DNA from: Yamagishiella unicocca
Taxonomy: Eukaryota; Chlorophyta; Chlorophyceae; Chlamydomonadales; Volvocaceae
Direction of reading: 5' to 3'
Length of the DNA stretch: 64,000 nt
Assembly: GCA_003116995.1 (NCBI GenBank)
Contig: BDSL01000016.1
Coordinates: 434,001-498,000 of the forward strand
Shown: positions 12,412 through 27,100 of the stretch, piece after piece
Layout: the number at the start of each line of letters is the position of its first letter
Numbering within the stretch: position 1 is the first letter of the stretch
Translations under genes and position numbers: made by a program
Notes under the pieces: generated by a model
Databases searched by the model: none
Told to the model about the DNA's origin: nothing
The model's input: the letters and a program-made list of their open reading frames with translations, nothing else

Positions 12412-13954
12412 TCACGCTGCAGCTGCCCCCGCCGCCGCGTCAACTGCTGGCACCAACAAATCGTAATGCGCGCCGCTCCAAAGCAGCGCGATGGGCTGTG
12501 TGGCGCCTAGCAGGTGATCGCCGTACGTGACGATTGGCTCCAGGGACCCTCCCTGCACGTGGTACACCATGATAGGCCGTTGTACGACATGTACGGCCAT
12601 GACCATCTCGGGCTCACCTGGAGTGGTGGGTTAGAGGGCAAGTGAGCGGGTGGGTGCTATTGCACGGGAGACCCACCTGATGACCAACACGAAGCGTAAC
12701 ACGGAGCGTCCCCTAGTGGGCCCTATACAGCACCCCTCCGAAACCCCCAGAGCAGCCCCTAGTCCCGCGACGCACCTCCCCACGCCATAGGATGCGACAT
12801 GGTACGGCAGTACTCGTCGAAGTCGGGGGCGATGCCCGGGAGAAACGGCTCTATCTCCCTGGAGCGATGGAAGGGACGAGGGGGGCGGCGGCGGGGGTTG
12901 GTGGCCGGAGCGTAGGGTGGGGCTGACGACGCCGGCAAAAGCCCTCAGGTGGTGGTGATGGTGTACTGAACGGTGATGGTGGCGATGCTGTTAGTGGCTC
13001 TGTCAGCGCGGTGTGCAAGACGCGGGGTCTTGGCAAAAAAGGCTGCACGTGGCGGTGCTTGGCAGCGGAGCGCTGGGGGCCGTAAGGCAGCTTTGCGCGT
13101 TGGTGCGCTCCTGTCTCGAACAGCTGACGCGGACTGGTGGCCCCTGCAACGGCGCCGCACTGACACTGCGCCACTCACTCTCGCCGCCGCCGCAGCTCCC
13201 GTACAACCGCCAGCCTCAGGTCTTGCGCCGCCAGCCCCTCAGAATCTACTGGCATCGGCTTTCCTGCGCACACACAGCGGCCGCGGGCAAGGCGACTTGC
13301 TCGACTCCGTCTCGCCTCCACCGTCCCCCCGCTTGGCGGTTTCGCAACATCCACAAAACCGTACAACCCCCAAACCCTATCCTCCTGACGCCCCGGTTCC
13401 CTTCTCACCGTGAGCCGCGATCTGCGCCCCCTGCACGATCGCCCGGAACATGCACGCCCCGTCACCGCCAATGCGGAACACGAAGAGCGTGGGCTGCGAC
13501 TGCGGCGGCTGCTGCGAGTCGCTATGTCCCGTGCTGCCCGCGCCGCCGCTGGTGGCGGCGGTGCGGGTCAGCGGCGGCGCCAGGCTGGGCACTGAGGGGC
13601 CCTCACGCCACGTCGCGACGGGAGGAGCGAGCACGGGCGGGATGTCCGGTCGAGCTGGGGGCGGGAAGTGGTTACAGAGGATGGTGGTGGGAGGTCGCAG
13701 TTGGCGGCCAGAAGGACCGTGGCGGGGTCAGCAGCGCAGTTCCTCTAGGGCGTGGTTTGCCGGCTAGACGGAGGAGGGTGCATTGGTGTGGTTAGTCGCC
13801 GGAGGAACGAAGAGGTGAGGTCATGATAGGTCAGATAGGGCTGTGGCTCGCTAGAAGCCGTGGCGTTGGGCGGCGCAGCAGCTGCCGTACATCGTGGTGG
13901 AAGATTACATACCCGTGTTACTTCCAAAGGTTTCCGTGCCCCTGCCGCCTCCAT
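12412..13954 (-). CDS. OTU-domain cysteine protease (probable deubiquitinase)
   Basis: The catalytic part is clear on the minus strand: an exon ending at 13409 with IGGDGACMFRAIVQGAQ (Asp and catalytic Cys of the OTU D-G-x-C motif), then 13263-13179 (helix LRLAVVRELRRRRE), 12858-12776 (EIEPFLPGIAPDFDEYC, HPMAWGG), and 12617-12412 (GEPEMVMAVHVVQRPIMVYH, GATQPIALLWSGAHYDLLV, with the catalytic His). These joints are in phase and use GT-AG. OTU proteases cleave ubiquitin chains; the order of motifs resembles plant OTUs related to At3g57810. The N-terminal end is unresolved: the main exon stays open to about 13660 with an acceptor-like CCCCCAG, and an ATG at 13954 followed by a GTATGT donor is only a candidate first exon. 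No clear TGTAA was found downstream. Confidence 0.8.
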
Positions 13955-15042
13955 TTTCCCCAGCCCAGCAGTATCGCTGCCGGTTGCTAGTTGCTAGCAG
14001 GCGTCACACCGGTCTTGCCCCTAGCGCAAACGCCAGGAGTACCCCCCTGCTCGCACCCGCCGCTCTCGCAAGACGAACAACTGCATGTCGTCGGCTGCTA
14101 CACAAAGTAAGGCTGGCCGCTGCCGCCGTGCGCCGCAACGTGAACATTTGCCGCTTCCGCCGGTAAGCTCAGGTACAGTACAGGAGTTAGGCGCTAATAG
14201 GGAGTCTGGACATCGACTCCTTTTTTTACAGAAAGCGGTTCATGAGCTCGCATGCACTGTACAAGCCTAACCTAGGATCACCACACTGTGCGGATGCGTG
14301 GATAAACCAATTAGGGTCATAAGAATGGTAATAGACTACGTCACTACAGTCATTCAACGTCTCTAGGGCTAAAGTATGCCGTATTTATGAGGATGCAAGG
14401 GCGCAGGTTCACACTTACGGCCCCTGGTTTTGAAACAATGCAGTGCAGCTCCATTTGGGCCACTGTTCGCGGGCAACCCAATTCCATTTGCCTTAGCGCC
14501 ATTATAAGATTACGCGCAGCATCACTGGATTCTGCTGATACCCATGGCATCAAGTAAGAGCGTCTGCATCTATCTGGCTGATGAGATGGCGCGATGCACG
14601 TTCATTACCCTCGCTTTCGCGGTCCCGCCGGGTCCGTCAGCCCCGAAACCAAGTTGCAACCAATCCTAAACATCAGCATTCCTGCCATGATAGCTGCTAG
14701 TATGTAGTCAACTGAGGAACCTAATCAATCTCACAGTTTTTAGAGCGCGATGGTTTCGGAGACATCACCACACATCAAATGTCGACGATACCGGTATTGT
14801 GCGTTCGGTGAACGTTGCATTTCATTGCACATTAGGTTGCTGAATATTTACCCTGCATCGAGCCGCTTTACCGTTTTCCATCTAGGAACCATATAATTTA
14901 GGGCAGCTTCAATGTTCACCCACGTCGCGGTAGTGACCTTAGAGGTCATATAGGCCGAAAGGAGCATGAAAAGCAACAAAAAGCGACGCGTGGCTTCAGG
15001 CGGAACCTGCAAGGCCGACGATGGCGCGGAAAGCATTGCGCG
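13955..15042. other. Intergenic, nothing recognised
   Basis: About 1.1 kb of lower-GC sequence between divergent genes. Short open frames on both strands lack codon bias and family resemblance. It should include the promoter of the LRR gene. Confidence 0.5.
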
Positions 15043-15329
15043 GTGAGCTGCGGAAGGATTTGTACGCTTACCAAAATCTGGCTATGTTGCATATATGTGT
15101 GTAACAGCGTACCCGTCACCGGACTAAGATTGGTTAGCGCTACGCTTGCTAGTCCCGCGGGGAATGCAAACGCTAAACCGAAAGTCACGTATGGATTACC
15201 TTCCTGGCCTGACGCTTCCGTCAGGCGTCTGCGGGACGAATTGCCACTCTGCTTTCGGTCGGGCGTGCATTTTCGTGCCTCGCACCTCAGCCTCATCCAT
15301 CGCCCGACATCTCCCACCCTCCGACCCAG

Positions 15330-15935
15330 GTGGGGCGAGCTGCCGCGAGAGATTGTCGCCATGATCGCAAGCTACACCTGCACGCCGGTGGAGCCGCTGC
15401 CTTTCACCAGCCTGGCACACTCTGCGGACCCCGACTCTTGCGCCTACCACCGCCAGGAGGACCGAACCTTCGCGTTCCCCGGTGGCCAATTCGCGCGGGA
15501 AGCCCCCCAGCCGCCTGAATTGAGGCTTGGGTCAGATGCCATGGCAACAACGGGCGGCGACGCATCACCATCAACGGGCCCAGGCCGGGGCCAAGGCCCG
15601 GGTACGGATGGCGGCAGCGGCGCCGGCGGTGTCGGCGGTGCGCACTGCGCGGGTGTTGGAGACGGCCCTCCTGTCGCCGTTCCGGGTACGTTCCGCCCCT
15701 CCCGTATGAGCGACACGGCCCTAGCCATGCGCGGCGTGTGCCGGCTGTGGTGCGAGGTGCTAAGCGAGGGGGTGAGGCGGGTGCTGCTGCACGACGCGCA
15801 GCCGTACACCATCTGGGCCTCCCATTTCCCCCGGGTCTCCCACCTGGCGCTCGGCACCTGCAGCGACCTGCTAGTGAGGACTGCGGACCGAGATGGCGGC
15901 GGCGGCGACCAGGCGGGGGCGGGACCTAGCAGCAT

Positions 15936-15966
<31 letters not shown>

Positions 15967-18900
15967 AGCGGCAGCCGCAGGAGCTCCCGCCACTCCCGTC
16001 GCGACGGCAGCGACGGCGGCGGCTGCGGCGGCGCCTCGGCTGGGGGATCGGGCGCCGGCGGCGTCAGCAAATCGCGCTCGCTGGCGCCCCTCACGGCGCT
16101 CCGAAACCTGCAGGTCACGGACACTGCCGTACACCTCGACCTCGCCGCCAGCTGTCCCTCCCTGGAGGAGCTCGTGGTGTGCGCGCAGAACCACGAGCAC
16201 AAAACGGACCACAACGGCCGCGAGCTGCCCTTCCCCTTCGGCCCCGGCAGCGGGCTGATGTCCGGCGCTGGTCGTCGCGCCGGCGGCGGCGGCGGCGCCG
16301 CCGCCAAGACCGGCCCCCCTGCCGTCAGCCGCCGCTCCGCCCTGGACCGCACACTGTCCAGCCTGCCGGGGCTCAGGCGGCTGCGGCTCTCTGGGATCGA
16401 CGCATCCGCGGCTCGCCTGGGCTCGGCCATGATGGCGCTGGAGGCACTGACCAGCCTGCGCCTGCTCCAGTGCCGGCTGCCTACGTTCTTCGGCGCTCCA
16501 GGGAAGGGGCGCAGCAGCCAGAGCGCCTTTGGTCGCGACCTGGTGCTCAACCTAGGGTCCAAGCTTCGGGTGAGGGAGGAGGGGGAGCAGACGCAGCGGA
16601 GTGACGGGCGGAATGGGGGCAGGTCGCGCTGGAGGTGCAGGAGATTTGCGTGTACGGTATCACCACCACTGGTTTCAACCGGCACGTCTTGCCGCCGCCC
16701 GTCCCTTCCTGACCCCGCTTGCTTGTGTGTTTCCCTCAGGACCTATCGCTCCAGGGATGCTGCCTGCGTGTCCTGCCCCCGGAGGTGGCGGCGGGCCTCA
16801 CCGGGTTGCGGATGCTGGACCTCTCAGCCAACTGGCTGTCAGCGCTGCCGGAAACAATCACAACGATGGTGCAGCTGGAGGTGGGATTCAAAGAGGGGGG
16901 AGGCGAAACCCGTTTGGCGAAACTGGTGTGGCCAATCCAGGGAGGGTGGGACCTCGGCTGGCCTAATGGCAGGCTGCGGTACACGATCGTTGGATGTGGG
17001 GACACGACGACGACCACTTGGTTCGTCATGCCGTACTGAGCCAGCCAAACCCAGCCTCTCATTCCCGCATCCTCTCCCACTCCCCTCCTGCGCCCCGCCC
17101 CCTCTCCCGCCTCCCACAGTACCTGGACCTGCAGCACAACACCCTGAGCTCACTGCCCGAGGGGCTGTCGGCGCTGTCGCGGCTCGCCGATCTGGACTTG
17201 TCCGGGAACCATTTGCACCGCCTGCCCACGGACTTCGGAGCGCTGACCGGGTGAGAGCAAAGGAGAAGATTGCAGGGACTCGCGCGCGTCGCCTGTCCTG
17301 ACTTTGTGACCCCCCTCCACCGAACGCTCCACCTCCGCCTCCACCTCCACACCGGCCTGCCCAATCCCCAGGTTGACGCACCTGCACCTCCACCTGCCCC
17401 GCCCTCAGGCTGACGCACCTGCACCTAGGGGGCCTCCACGGCCTGGACATGGGGTTCTGCTGCCCCCTGCTGACACCGCTGACCAACCTGTGTTCTCTGG
17501 GTGCGTGGGCGCATGGACGGGTGGGGGCGGTGGGTCCAGTGAGGATGTGGTTAAGAAAGCAACTAGTTAAGAAAGCAACTAGTTAATAAAGCAACTAGCG
17601 GTAGCCCGCGGGGCGGGTTTGCTGCTTACGTGATGAAACACGCGCCGGACTTGCTTTTGAGTGGGTTGTGGGCGGACGCACGGCTGGACAGCTATAAGGT
17701 GCGGAGGCAACAGGAGGGTCATCCGCGAGCCCGCCAACACTGCGCCGACCCACGGTTCACCTTTCACCCTACGGGCAGGTCTCTGCGACGTGGACCTGTC
17801 CATAGACACCAACTTCTTCGGTGATGGTAACGGCGGAGTCGGCGAACAGGCCGGGCAAGGGCCGCTGGAGGCGCTGGTTTCGGCGCTGGCCCCCGTGGGG
17901 CGACTACGGGAGCTGCTGCTGGATGGGTGTGGCCTGGACAAGCTGCCGGGAAATTTCTCCGAGCTCACCAGCCTCAGCCACCTGTCCATAATGGAGAACT
18001 TCGATGCGTCGGTGGGTTGGTGCGTCGGTGGGTCGGTGGGTCGGTGGGTCTTCCCGCAGCGGATGTTACGGTATGCGGGCTGATATCCCGAGAGCTGAAG
18101 TCGCAGTCGGCTGGGCTCGGACACGCACGCAACCACGCACGCTCTCTTCTTTTGTGCGTTCCAAACAAGTCTCATGCTCATCTGTCAGTTGCTTTGGCTC
18201 CAGTGACAAAACACGAGTTCCTACGCTATCGCCCTGTTGTAGCGTGAACTCAGCAGAACCACGCGAAACATATGCAGATACTTTGCGGAAAGGCTGATTC
18301 ACTAGCCGCTGAAATACAGCAGAAATTCCTCTAGCAAGCGGAGCTGAAAGGGCAACTTCTATAGAGTGTTCTGGAAGGCTGATGACGCTTGTACGGCACG
18401 GCTGCCGAACCTTCCATGCCGGCCCTATAAATCGTCTTTGCCGTCCAGTAGACGGGGACTCAGAACACTGCTGAAAGAGTCTGCGGGGTCGTGACCCGCC
18501 TGAGACATACGCAAGTACGGTCTTACGTTGCACTCTCGGGCTCGTCAACACGCCCCCTCGCCGCAGGGGCTCCCAGATGGCGTCACCGCGCTCACCGGCC
18601 TGGCCATCCTCCGCCTGGGCTATCTGGACCTGTCCGGGCCCCTGCCGCCCAGCCTCTTCGACCTGGTGGAGTTGCGCGAGCTGGATATGGAGCAGAATTT
18701 CCTGCCGTGCCTGCCGTCGTACATCAACAAACTGTCCAACTTGCAGGTGTGCTGGGATGGGGCGGGGGCGGGGAGTGGAGTGAACCAGGAAGATGGTGTG
18801 GAGGCGGCGGTCCTGCATGATGGGTTCCACGTCGGTAGCGCGTCGGAGCTCGAACCCATGTGTCAGGTGTTGCTAGGGTCACCTCCCAAGCCTCTCCTCT

Positions 18901-20247
18901 TGCATCCTTGTACGTCCAACACGATCGCAAGCGCCTCGGCTTTCCTCAGATCGGACCCCCCTCGGAGCCCCGCTCTGGCTCCCTCCCTCGGCCTGGACTA
19001 GGGTTTCGGTTTCCTTTTTCCTTTCCTGTCACATGTGCATTTCTACGCCCCTCCCTGGACCTGCGAGCAGATCCTCAACTTGGTGGACGCCTTCGACCCA
19101 GACGCCTCCAGTTTCATCCCCTGGCCGGACGTGTACTCACTCACGAAGCTGCGGCAACTCAGCATCACGGGGCAAGAGGACTCGGACCACGTGCAGCAGG
19201 GCATTGGGGCGCTCACGGCGTTGGAGGTGAGCCGGGTGGCGAGCCCTATGGTTCCGAGCCCTGCATAGGGACACCAGAACCATACGCGCGGTTGCCCTCG
19301 GCCATACCACCTCCCTGGTGCCTGGTCCCACCGCGCTGCCTCCCCGCACTCGTCGCTCTCTTTTTTCAAGCCATACCGCACCCCGCCGCCGCCCACACCC
19401 ACGATCATGCAGCTGCTCCAGCTGCGCAACATGCCCGTGCCGCCCGCCTTGCTGGACGAGCTCTGCACACACGTCCGGGGGCTGACCTCCCTGGACCTCA
19501 GCTCGTCCTCCATAACGGCCCTGCCAACGGCCATCACCAAGCTCGTCCGACTGGCCGGTGCGATACTGAAGTTGGGAAACTGGCTTTACATACGTGTGTG
19601 TGTTGCCTTCTCACGTGCCCTCCTACCGTGCCAAACCCTAAACTCCACGTCCCCCGCACGGGGTCCCGCCATCCGCACAGACCTACAGCTGTGCTACAAC
19701 AACTTGTCCCGGTTGCCCAACGGTATTGGAGCGCTGACCCGCCTGACGGAGCTGGGGCTCAAGTGGGTGCACGTTCGCATGTAGATGGTTGGGCGGGGTG
19801 GGATTGGTGAGATTGCGTGCTCTGATGGCGTGGAGGGGCTTCGGATGTGAGAGGGTGAAGGGCAGGGCACATCAGCAAGTAGGGACGTGTTCTTGGAGGC
19901 GGAGCAGCACGCACGCCAAGGGTGCAGTTAAACAAGGATATGCGCGCGCACATGTTTGGCTGCAACGGCTGCATCCTGGCTGAATCACCTAACAACTTCA
20001 TCGCCCTTGACTTGATCTCTCCAGGAACAACCGCTCTCTTCGGTCGTTGCCAGACGGAATCACACGTCTCTGCCGCCTACGGTGCCTGGGCTGGAGCGTG
20101 AGCCTCGCAACGACGGCAACACCATCACCGCAGCAGCTGGCCTGGCTGGCGAAGCTTCCGGACCTGTCGCTGTACGGAAACTGCAAATTTGCCGAGCTGG
20201 CAAAAGCACATAACATCCCGTGGCCCAACCGTCACTCCTACATGTAA
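15330..20247 (+). CDS. F-box-like leucine-rich-repeat protein
   Basis: Ten in-phase exons were resolved: 15330-16569, 16740-16880, 17120-17250, 17409-17500, 17779-18011, 18567-18746, 19071-19226, 19413-19557, 19681-19762, 20025-20247 (over 870 residues). The first starts GELPREIVAMIASY, F-box-like, followed by MRGVCRLWCEVL. Gly/Ala/Ser-rich loops (about 15885-16080 and 16260-16320) come next. From 16370 leucine-rich repeats of the L..L.LS.N.L..LP type run to the end, for example LRMLDLSANWLSALPE, LADLDLSGNHLHRLP, LTSLDLSSSSITALP, LCYNNLSRLPNGIG. It is probably a substrate receptor of a cullin-type ubiquitin ligase or a scaffold. The N-terminal exon is not resolved: a good polypyrimidine acceptor ends at 15329 and needs an upstream exon ending with two bases of a codon. 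Alternatively the frame stays open back to 15043 without an ATG. Confidence 0.8.
17549..17600 (+). repeat. Short tandem repeat in LRR gene intron
   Basis: Three copies of a unit close to AAGAAAGCAACTAGTT inside the intron 17501-17778. Confidence 0.8.
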
Positions 20248-21521
20248 CCCAACACGCGCCCGAGACGGAGCGATAGGGAAGCATCGCTGCAGTGCGCTGC
20301 CGACCTGAAACCAGAGGAACTAAGAGGCTTCGGCTGGGAGCTGTGTAACAAGGACTCAAAACAGCGTCATTTTCCTCGTCGCTTAGCATCGCACAGCTGC
20401 TGGATACGAGGGACGGTATATGGCGGGTTGACCGTACCCCGTTCACGTATAAGCCACACGGGTTCCGTTAATTCGGAGACCCACCGATCGGTAAGAAACA
20501 CCAAGACTTCTGCGTCTCTTTAAGCAAAAAACGCCGGGGCTGAGTGCTCATCGTCCGTCGTACAATGGTAAAACAACATACGCGCAGGTACATGGCATGT
20601 CCTCTCATCCACCGCCACACCAGGCGGTTTACGTGAAGCGCGCAGCTCCTTGGCAGCCGGTCAGGGCCAACACCCTCACAACCTCTGCCGAGCGCCGCTG
20701 CAGACAAATGCGGCCGACACATATGTGCTACTTGCGAAAACTCGCACGCCTATGCATCGTCGAACAGTCGCAAGGCTCCGCGTCGTCCCGAGGTCGAGTC
20801 CTGACCTCAGGTGGACGCGACCCTCCTAGACAGCCAAGTTGCCCTGAGCGTGCGAAGACGCTCGATGGACTGCTGGTCACAATTTGCTCATTTCTCACGC
20901 GATGGGAACCCGTGACAGCCCATCATACCGCACGGAACATACCGGCGTTGTAAATTCTCCCAAGCAGCTCAGCTGCGACCACCGCCGCGTTAATGGGAAA
21001 CCAGGAAAGGCGGCCAACCGGCCCTGGACGGCCCCCAACGGCGATCGACTGGCAAATGCACTACACTGCCCCTGCAGGTCAAGGTGTGACTGCACCTACA
21101 CCCCCAGAGCGCACCAGGCGCCTTGGAATTGACCTGCATGGAGCAACTACCAAGTCTACGTGGCCACACCCCCATCCCTGCATCCTGCAGCTGCAGAGTT
21201 CAACCCCTTCCGTACTACTGCCCTCTAGCGCTCATTTGTTCTTCAAATGCACACCACTCTAGACCAGAGCTGCGCCGTCTTCAGCACCACAGCGCTTACC
21301 CTACAGCTACTGCGATGCGACCCGATCCAAACGCCTAGCCAACCTTTCAGTTCCACGCAAAGAAGGCCAAATGAAGCGAAGCGGGTAATGTTTCAAAACT
21401 CTCCTCCAAACCGAAATCGAATACTGCTGTCACACAATCCAATGCTCCCAGTTACTCTACGTGCCATCCCGGCTACCGGTGCCGATGCGAAAGAGCAAAT
21501 CACTTCTTGCCTACGTCAGAA
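20248..21521. other. Convergent intergenic region LRR gene / RAB6
   Basis: About 1.3 kb containing the two 3' UTRs. No coding segment, RNA gene or repeat was recognised. Confidence 0.5.
20344..20348 (+). promoter_or_regulatory. Poly(A) signal TGTAA of the LRR gene
   Basis: TGTAA about 97 bases after the stop codon. The stop context itself (ATGTAACC) also contains TGTAA. Confidence 0.55.
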
Positions 21522-22840
<1,319 letters not shown>

Positions 22841-24127
22841 TTTCAGCCACTGATACCTCTGCAGTAAAACTCAAAGGAGAATGTCTGCTATAATGCCCTC
22901 GCGGGCCCGGCCGACCGTCTGTGTAAGGAACCAGGTAACAGAGCTGTGTGATCTTGCTGCTTCCTACAAGTTTGCAATGATTAGGCGTAAAGTAACAAAG
23001 GAGTTGAAAGACAGTTGGCTTATCTCAGCAAAACACAATTCACTGGTTACATTGACCGCGCCAATGGGCAAAGACGCGGAAATTCCATGCCGTACAGTTG
23101 GCTTTCAGAAAAGAGTGCCCAGCTTTGACTGGAATTGTGTTATAGTGGTCGGAGCTACGCTGCAATCCGTGAAGCCATGACTTTAGACCGCTGTTGACCA
23201 CATATAGTATTCGCTACCTGAACGCGGGCTTTTTTCATCAAAGACCACCTGAGCTCCCCAAACTTTCCGCAAACCACCCGCTTATTACCATGTTCCGCTC
23301 GTGACCTCACTTGATAGTTTACATTGGTCTTTGCACTCTGGGTTGCCATGCACCTTGTCTGCAGTTGTGAGATTGTAACGTCAGCGCAATGGAAATACTA
23401 GATGCCCCTAGTATAGGGCATTTTGCAACTGGCGATTAGGCGGTCATATCTCACAACTTCGTTCAGACTTATAACAGAATGCGCCAAACGTTGGCAGAGT
23501 CGTGCGGACAAGCATACTGGTATGTGATTACTAGACGGTACTTCTGCCGCCAAGGGTTAACTGGGTGGGGGATGAAGTTACAAAGGAGGGGACGAGGTAA
23601 CGCATACCAAGGTTGTTTCCAAGTTTCCAAGTGATGAGACGCCGAACCCGTCGACAGCCTCAATTGAAGCCGCGAGGATAGAACCTAGAGAGTCCCACCG
23701 CCAGGTCCCCTTGCGTACGGATTCTGTACGGCAACATTACTATCTACGCCTTGCGCAACCCCATTTCTAGAGATGCCCGCCTACTACTTAATCTGTATGC
23801 GCGGCACCCCTGCCAAAAATACCTTATCCCAATTAGTTATCAAATTGCCTGCCCCTGCCTTGTGTATGAAATATTGCGCTAGGGTAGATATGTACCTCAT
23901 CGTTCCTTTCGAAGGTATTATCGGGGTGGGAAGGAGGGGTCGGAAGTGAGTCAACTCGAGGCACCGGGTGGCTTAAAACTTCTGGCCTAGCAGAGGTCCA
24001 GGAGGCTGGACCCTAGGCCGTCGCCATGGATGTGTAAAGCACTTCACTACAATCTTTCTCCATCATAACAAGCCCTGGCTAATCCTCCAAGTACGCATTG
24101 GCACAGCTGTTGCAGGCTGGCCGCCGG
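22841..24127. other. Intergenic, lower GC, nothing recognised
   Basis: About 1.3 kb between RAB6 and the dehydrogenase, both on the minus strand. A 99-codon open frame at 22881-23180 has no family resemblance and mixed codon use. TGTAA on the minus strand at 23577-23581 could end the dehydrogenase transcript. Confidence 0.4.
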
Positions 24128-27100
24128 TCACTCCGGATAGTACATCTTCGCTGTGGCGCCTCCGTCACAGACGAAGTGCTGGCCAGTGATGTAGCCGGCG
24201 AGCCTCTCATCTGCAAGGAATGCTACCAGCTCGGCTACGTCGGCGGGCGTCCCCACACGACCTGGGCCGGAGGGAACATCGGCGGGCGGGAAGGGATTGT
24301 GAACAGGCTCGGCAACGGGCTTTTCCGCTTCATCGCGAAGACAGGCACATCTCCAGCCTCAACGCACTAACACATTGTCGGTAGATATACAACAATTTAC
24401 GCAGCTGCTTTCTGATATCACGACTGCGCGTTAAGACTTGGGCCTGGCACCGCCTACGGGCTACCGTCCCACGGGCCGTTGCATGCGCAGCAATTCCGGG
24501 TTCACCGACTAGGCGACTTCCGGCCCATCCGCCCATTCTCCGACCCCACGCCACTGTACCAGCCCACCGGCAGCACCCACCCGTAAGCTGCCACTGGTGC
24601 TGCTCCTCGCTAATCGGCTCCTCGCCGCCCGTCACGTCGATCCAGCCTGGCAGCACGGCATTCACGCGGGTCCGTCGCTGCAGGCTGGCCGCCTGCGCAT
24701 GTGTAAGGCCCAGCAGGCCGGCCTTGGCGGCGGCGTAGCCCTGGTGGTGGGCGAGTGGTGGGCGCGATTCAGGTGTTGGGGGCGCGCGTGGAAGCCAGAG
24801 AGAACCCTGCGGCTGGATACGGGATCCATCGTTGCGCCAACCCGGCGCAGTCGCGAGGCCGCACCTCGCAACCCGGCTCTGACTGCAGCGCGCGCGTGCT
24901 GGAGATGTGGACTATGGCGGAAGCGCCCGCTTCCATCAGCGGTTGCAGGGTGTGCGACATGAGGAAGGCACCTGGGCTGAAGGGAAGGCAGAAAGATGGG
25001 ATGGGGAACGCGTGCTTTTGCATGTTGTGACGGCGAGACAGTGAGAGACGCAGACTTCTCTGTAATAGAAGGCGAGTTCTTGGACGAACTACGGCACAGC
25101 CGTACTCCGTCTTATTGATAACTAGTGATCCCGCTTTCTGCGGTATCCGCCGTAGTATGACATTGTCATAGTATATTCATAGTTCTCCCTAATAGTTCAT
25201 TCCAATATGGCCGAAGGGAACCTGCCGGCCCCTGCAGCCATTGTCCAGCAGCAGCCGCCGGGGCTGCGGCGGGATCACCTCAACAAGAAGCTGTCGTAGT
25301 TGCCAATAACTACACATTAGCACAGCCGGTTAAGGCGCAAGCCAAAGCCGAATTTGAAATGCGATGCCGCAAGCCTGTAGATATCGCGGGCCCGGACAGG
25401 CCTCGCAGCTTGCAGGAAGAGTTCGACCATACCTTCCTGCTTGGCAGCAAGCTTTGGTCAATTATCAAACTCGTGGACGCAGTGAAGCCTTTTATGCCGG
25501 CGGAGGCAATTCCTGTCGTCGAACTCGTCACGCAGGAGGCCCGCGCCGGGTCACGGCTGGTCGACGTCTACCGGGCAGCCAGCGAAGCAGGAGCCAGGTG
25601 CAGCACAATGCACTCGGAAGTGCGCTCGGCGTACTACCAGGACCGCGTAGGGCTGGCGCTCCAGTCTACCCTGGAAGTCGAGACCGGAGCGATTCGCCTG
25701 TTCGACCTCGACCATGCCGTCTACAAGCAGGCATGCAAAGAGGTGAAGAGCGTGAAGGGTGTCGACCCGCGCGCCGAGCCGCGGCCGCCGCCCGTAGCAG
25801 AAGCCAGGAAGCGTCAGCGCGGATTGGGTGGAGTGGTTGTAGTACTGTTGGGGCACTATGGCCAACCAGCGCCCCAACAGTACTACAACCACTCCACCCA
25901 ATCCGCGCTGACGCTTCCTGGCTTCTGCTACGGGCGGCGGCCGCGGATCGACACCCTTCACGCTCTTCACCTCTTTGCATGCCTGCTTGTAGACGGCATG
26001 GTCGAGGTCGAACAGGCGAATCGCTCCGGTCTCGACTTCCAGGGTAGACTGGAGCGCCAGCCCTACGCGGTCCTGGTAGTACGCCGAGCGCACTTCCGAG
26101 TGCATTGTGCTGCACCTGGCTCCTGCTTCGCTGGCTGCCCGGTAGACGTCGACCAGCCGTGACCCGGCGCGGGCCTCCTGCGTGACGAGTTCGACGACAG
26201 GAATTGCCTCCGCCGGCATAAAAGGCTTCACTGCGTCCACGAGTTTGATAATTGACCAAAGCTTGCTGCCAAGCAGGAAGGTATGGTCGAACTCTTCCTG
26301 CAAGCTGCGAGGCCTGTCCGGGCCCGCGATATCTTCTTGTTGAGGTGGATCCCGCCGCAGCCCCGGTGGCTGCTGCTGGACAATGGCTGCAGGGGCCCTG
26401 TCAGCCATGTTGGAATCAACTATTAGGGACAACTAGGAATATACTATGATAATGTTATACTACGGCGGATGGGGGAGATGATGCAATTTTGATGTTGTAC
26501 TACTGGCCACTATAGGCAACATGAAAAATCTGTCGATTGACCGATGTTTGCCCAATTGCCGTTTTGCAGCTGGTTTGGGAGATGGGGATGCCGGGAACTG
26601 AGTGCCGGCCAGGGGATTGCCGGGATCTGAGTGCCGGTTTAGTGCTACTTGGGAGGTTTTTTGCCGCCGGGAGCTGAGTGCCGGTGTGCGGGATTGTTCA
26701 AACTTGTAACGTACTGAGGACAAGAAACAGTGCAGCGGGTTGCAGCGGGTTCGCAATTACTTAGCCACCACGGAACAAATTACTGTCTAATGTCGGCGGA
26801 GGCATCGGCCCCGGAGCAACATTTGCCGTCGAAAAGGGAGGCAAGGTTCATTCATGGAAGCTATTTGTGTGTTTTTGAGCGCGGACATGTGTTTTTGAGC
26901 GCAGACATATGCTTGGGCAATGGATGTGGCGGACAGGCCTTCAAAAGGGAAGGCAGGCATGCGGATGTGGGTTCTGTGCTGGTTGTTCCCAGGTGGCCAA
27001 GCATCTGAGCGAGAAGCGAGACTGTACGCCAACGACCCCTATCGCAGACCTGCATAGCTGTCGCCCGACAACCTTGAAATTCAAGGACACAACCTCCTCA

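Noticed and set aside
25359..26162. 267-codon plus-strand frame and 293-codon minus-strand frame through the palindrome
   Set aside because: Each reads one real protein-like half and then its own reverse complement. They are mirror images of one mobile-element fragment, not two genes.
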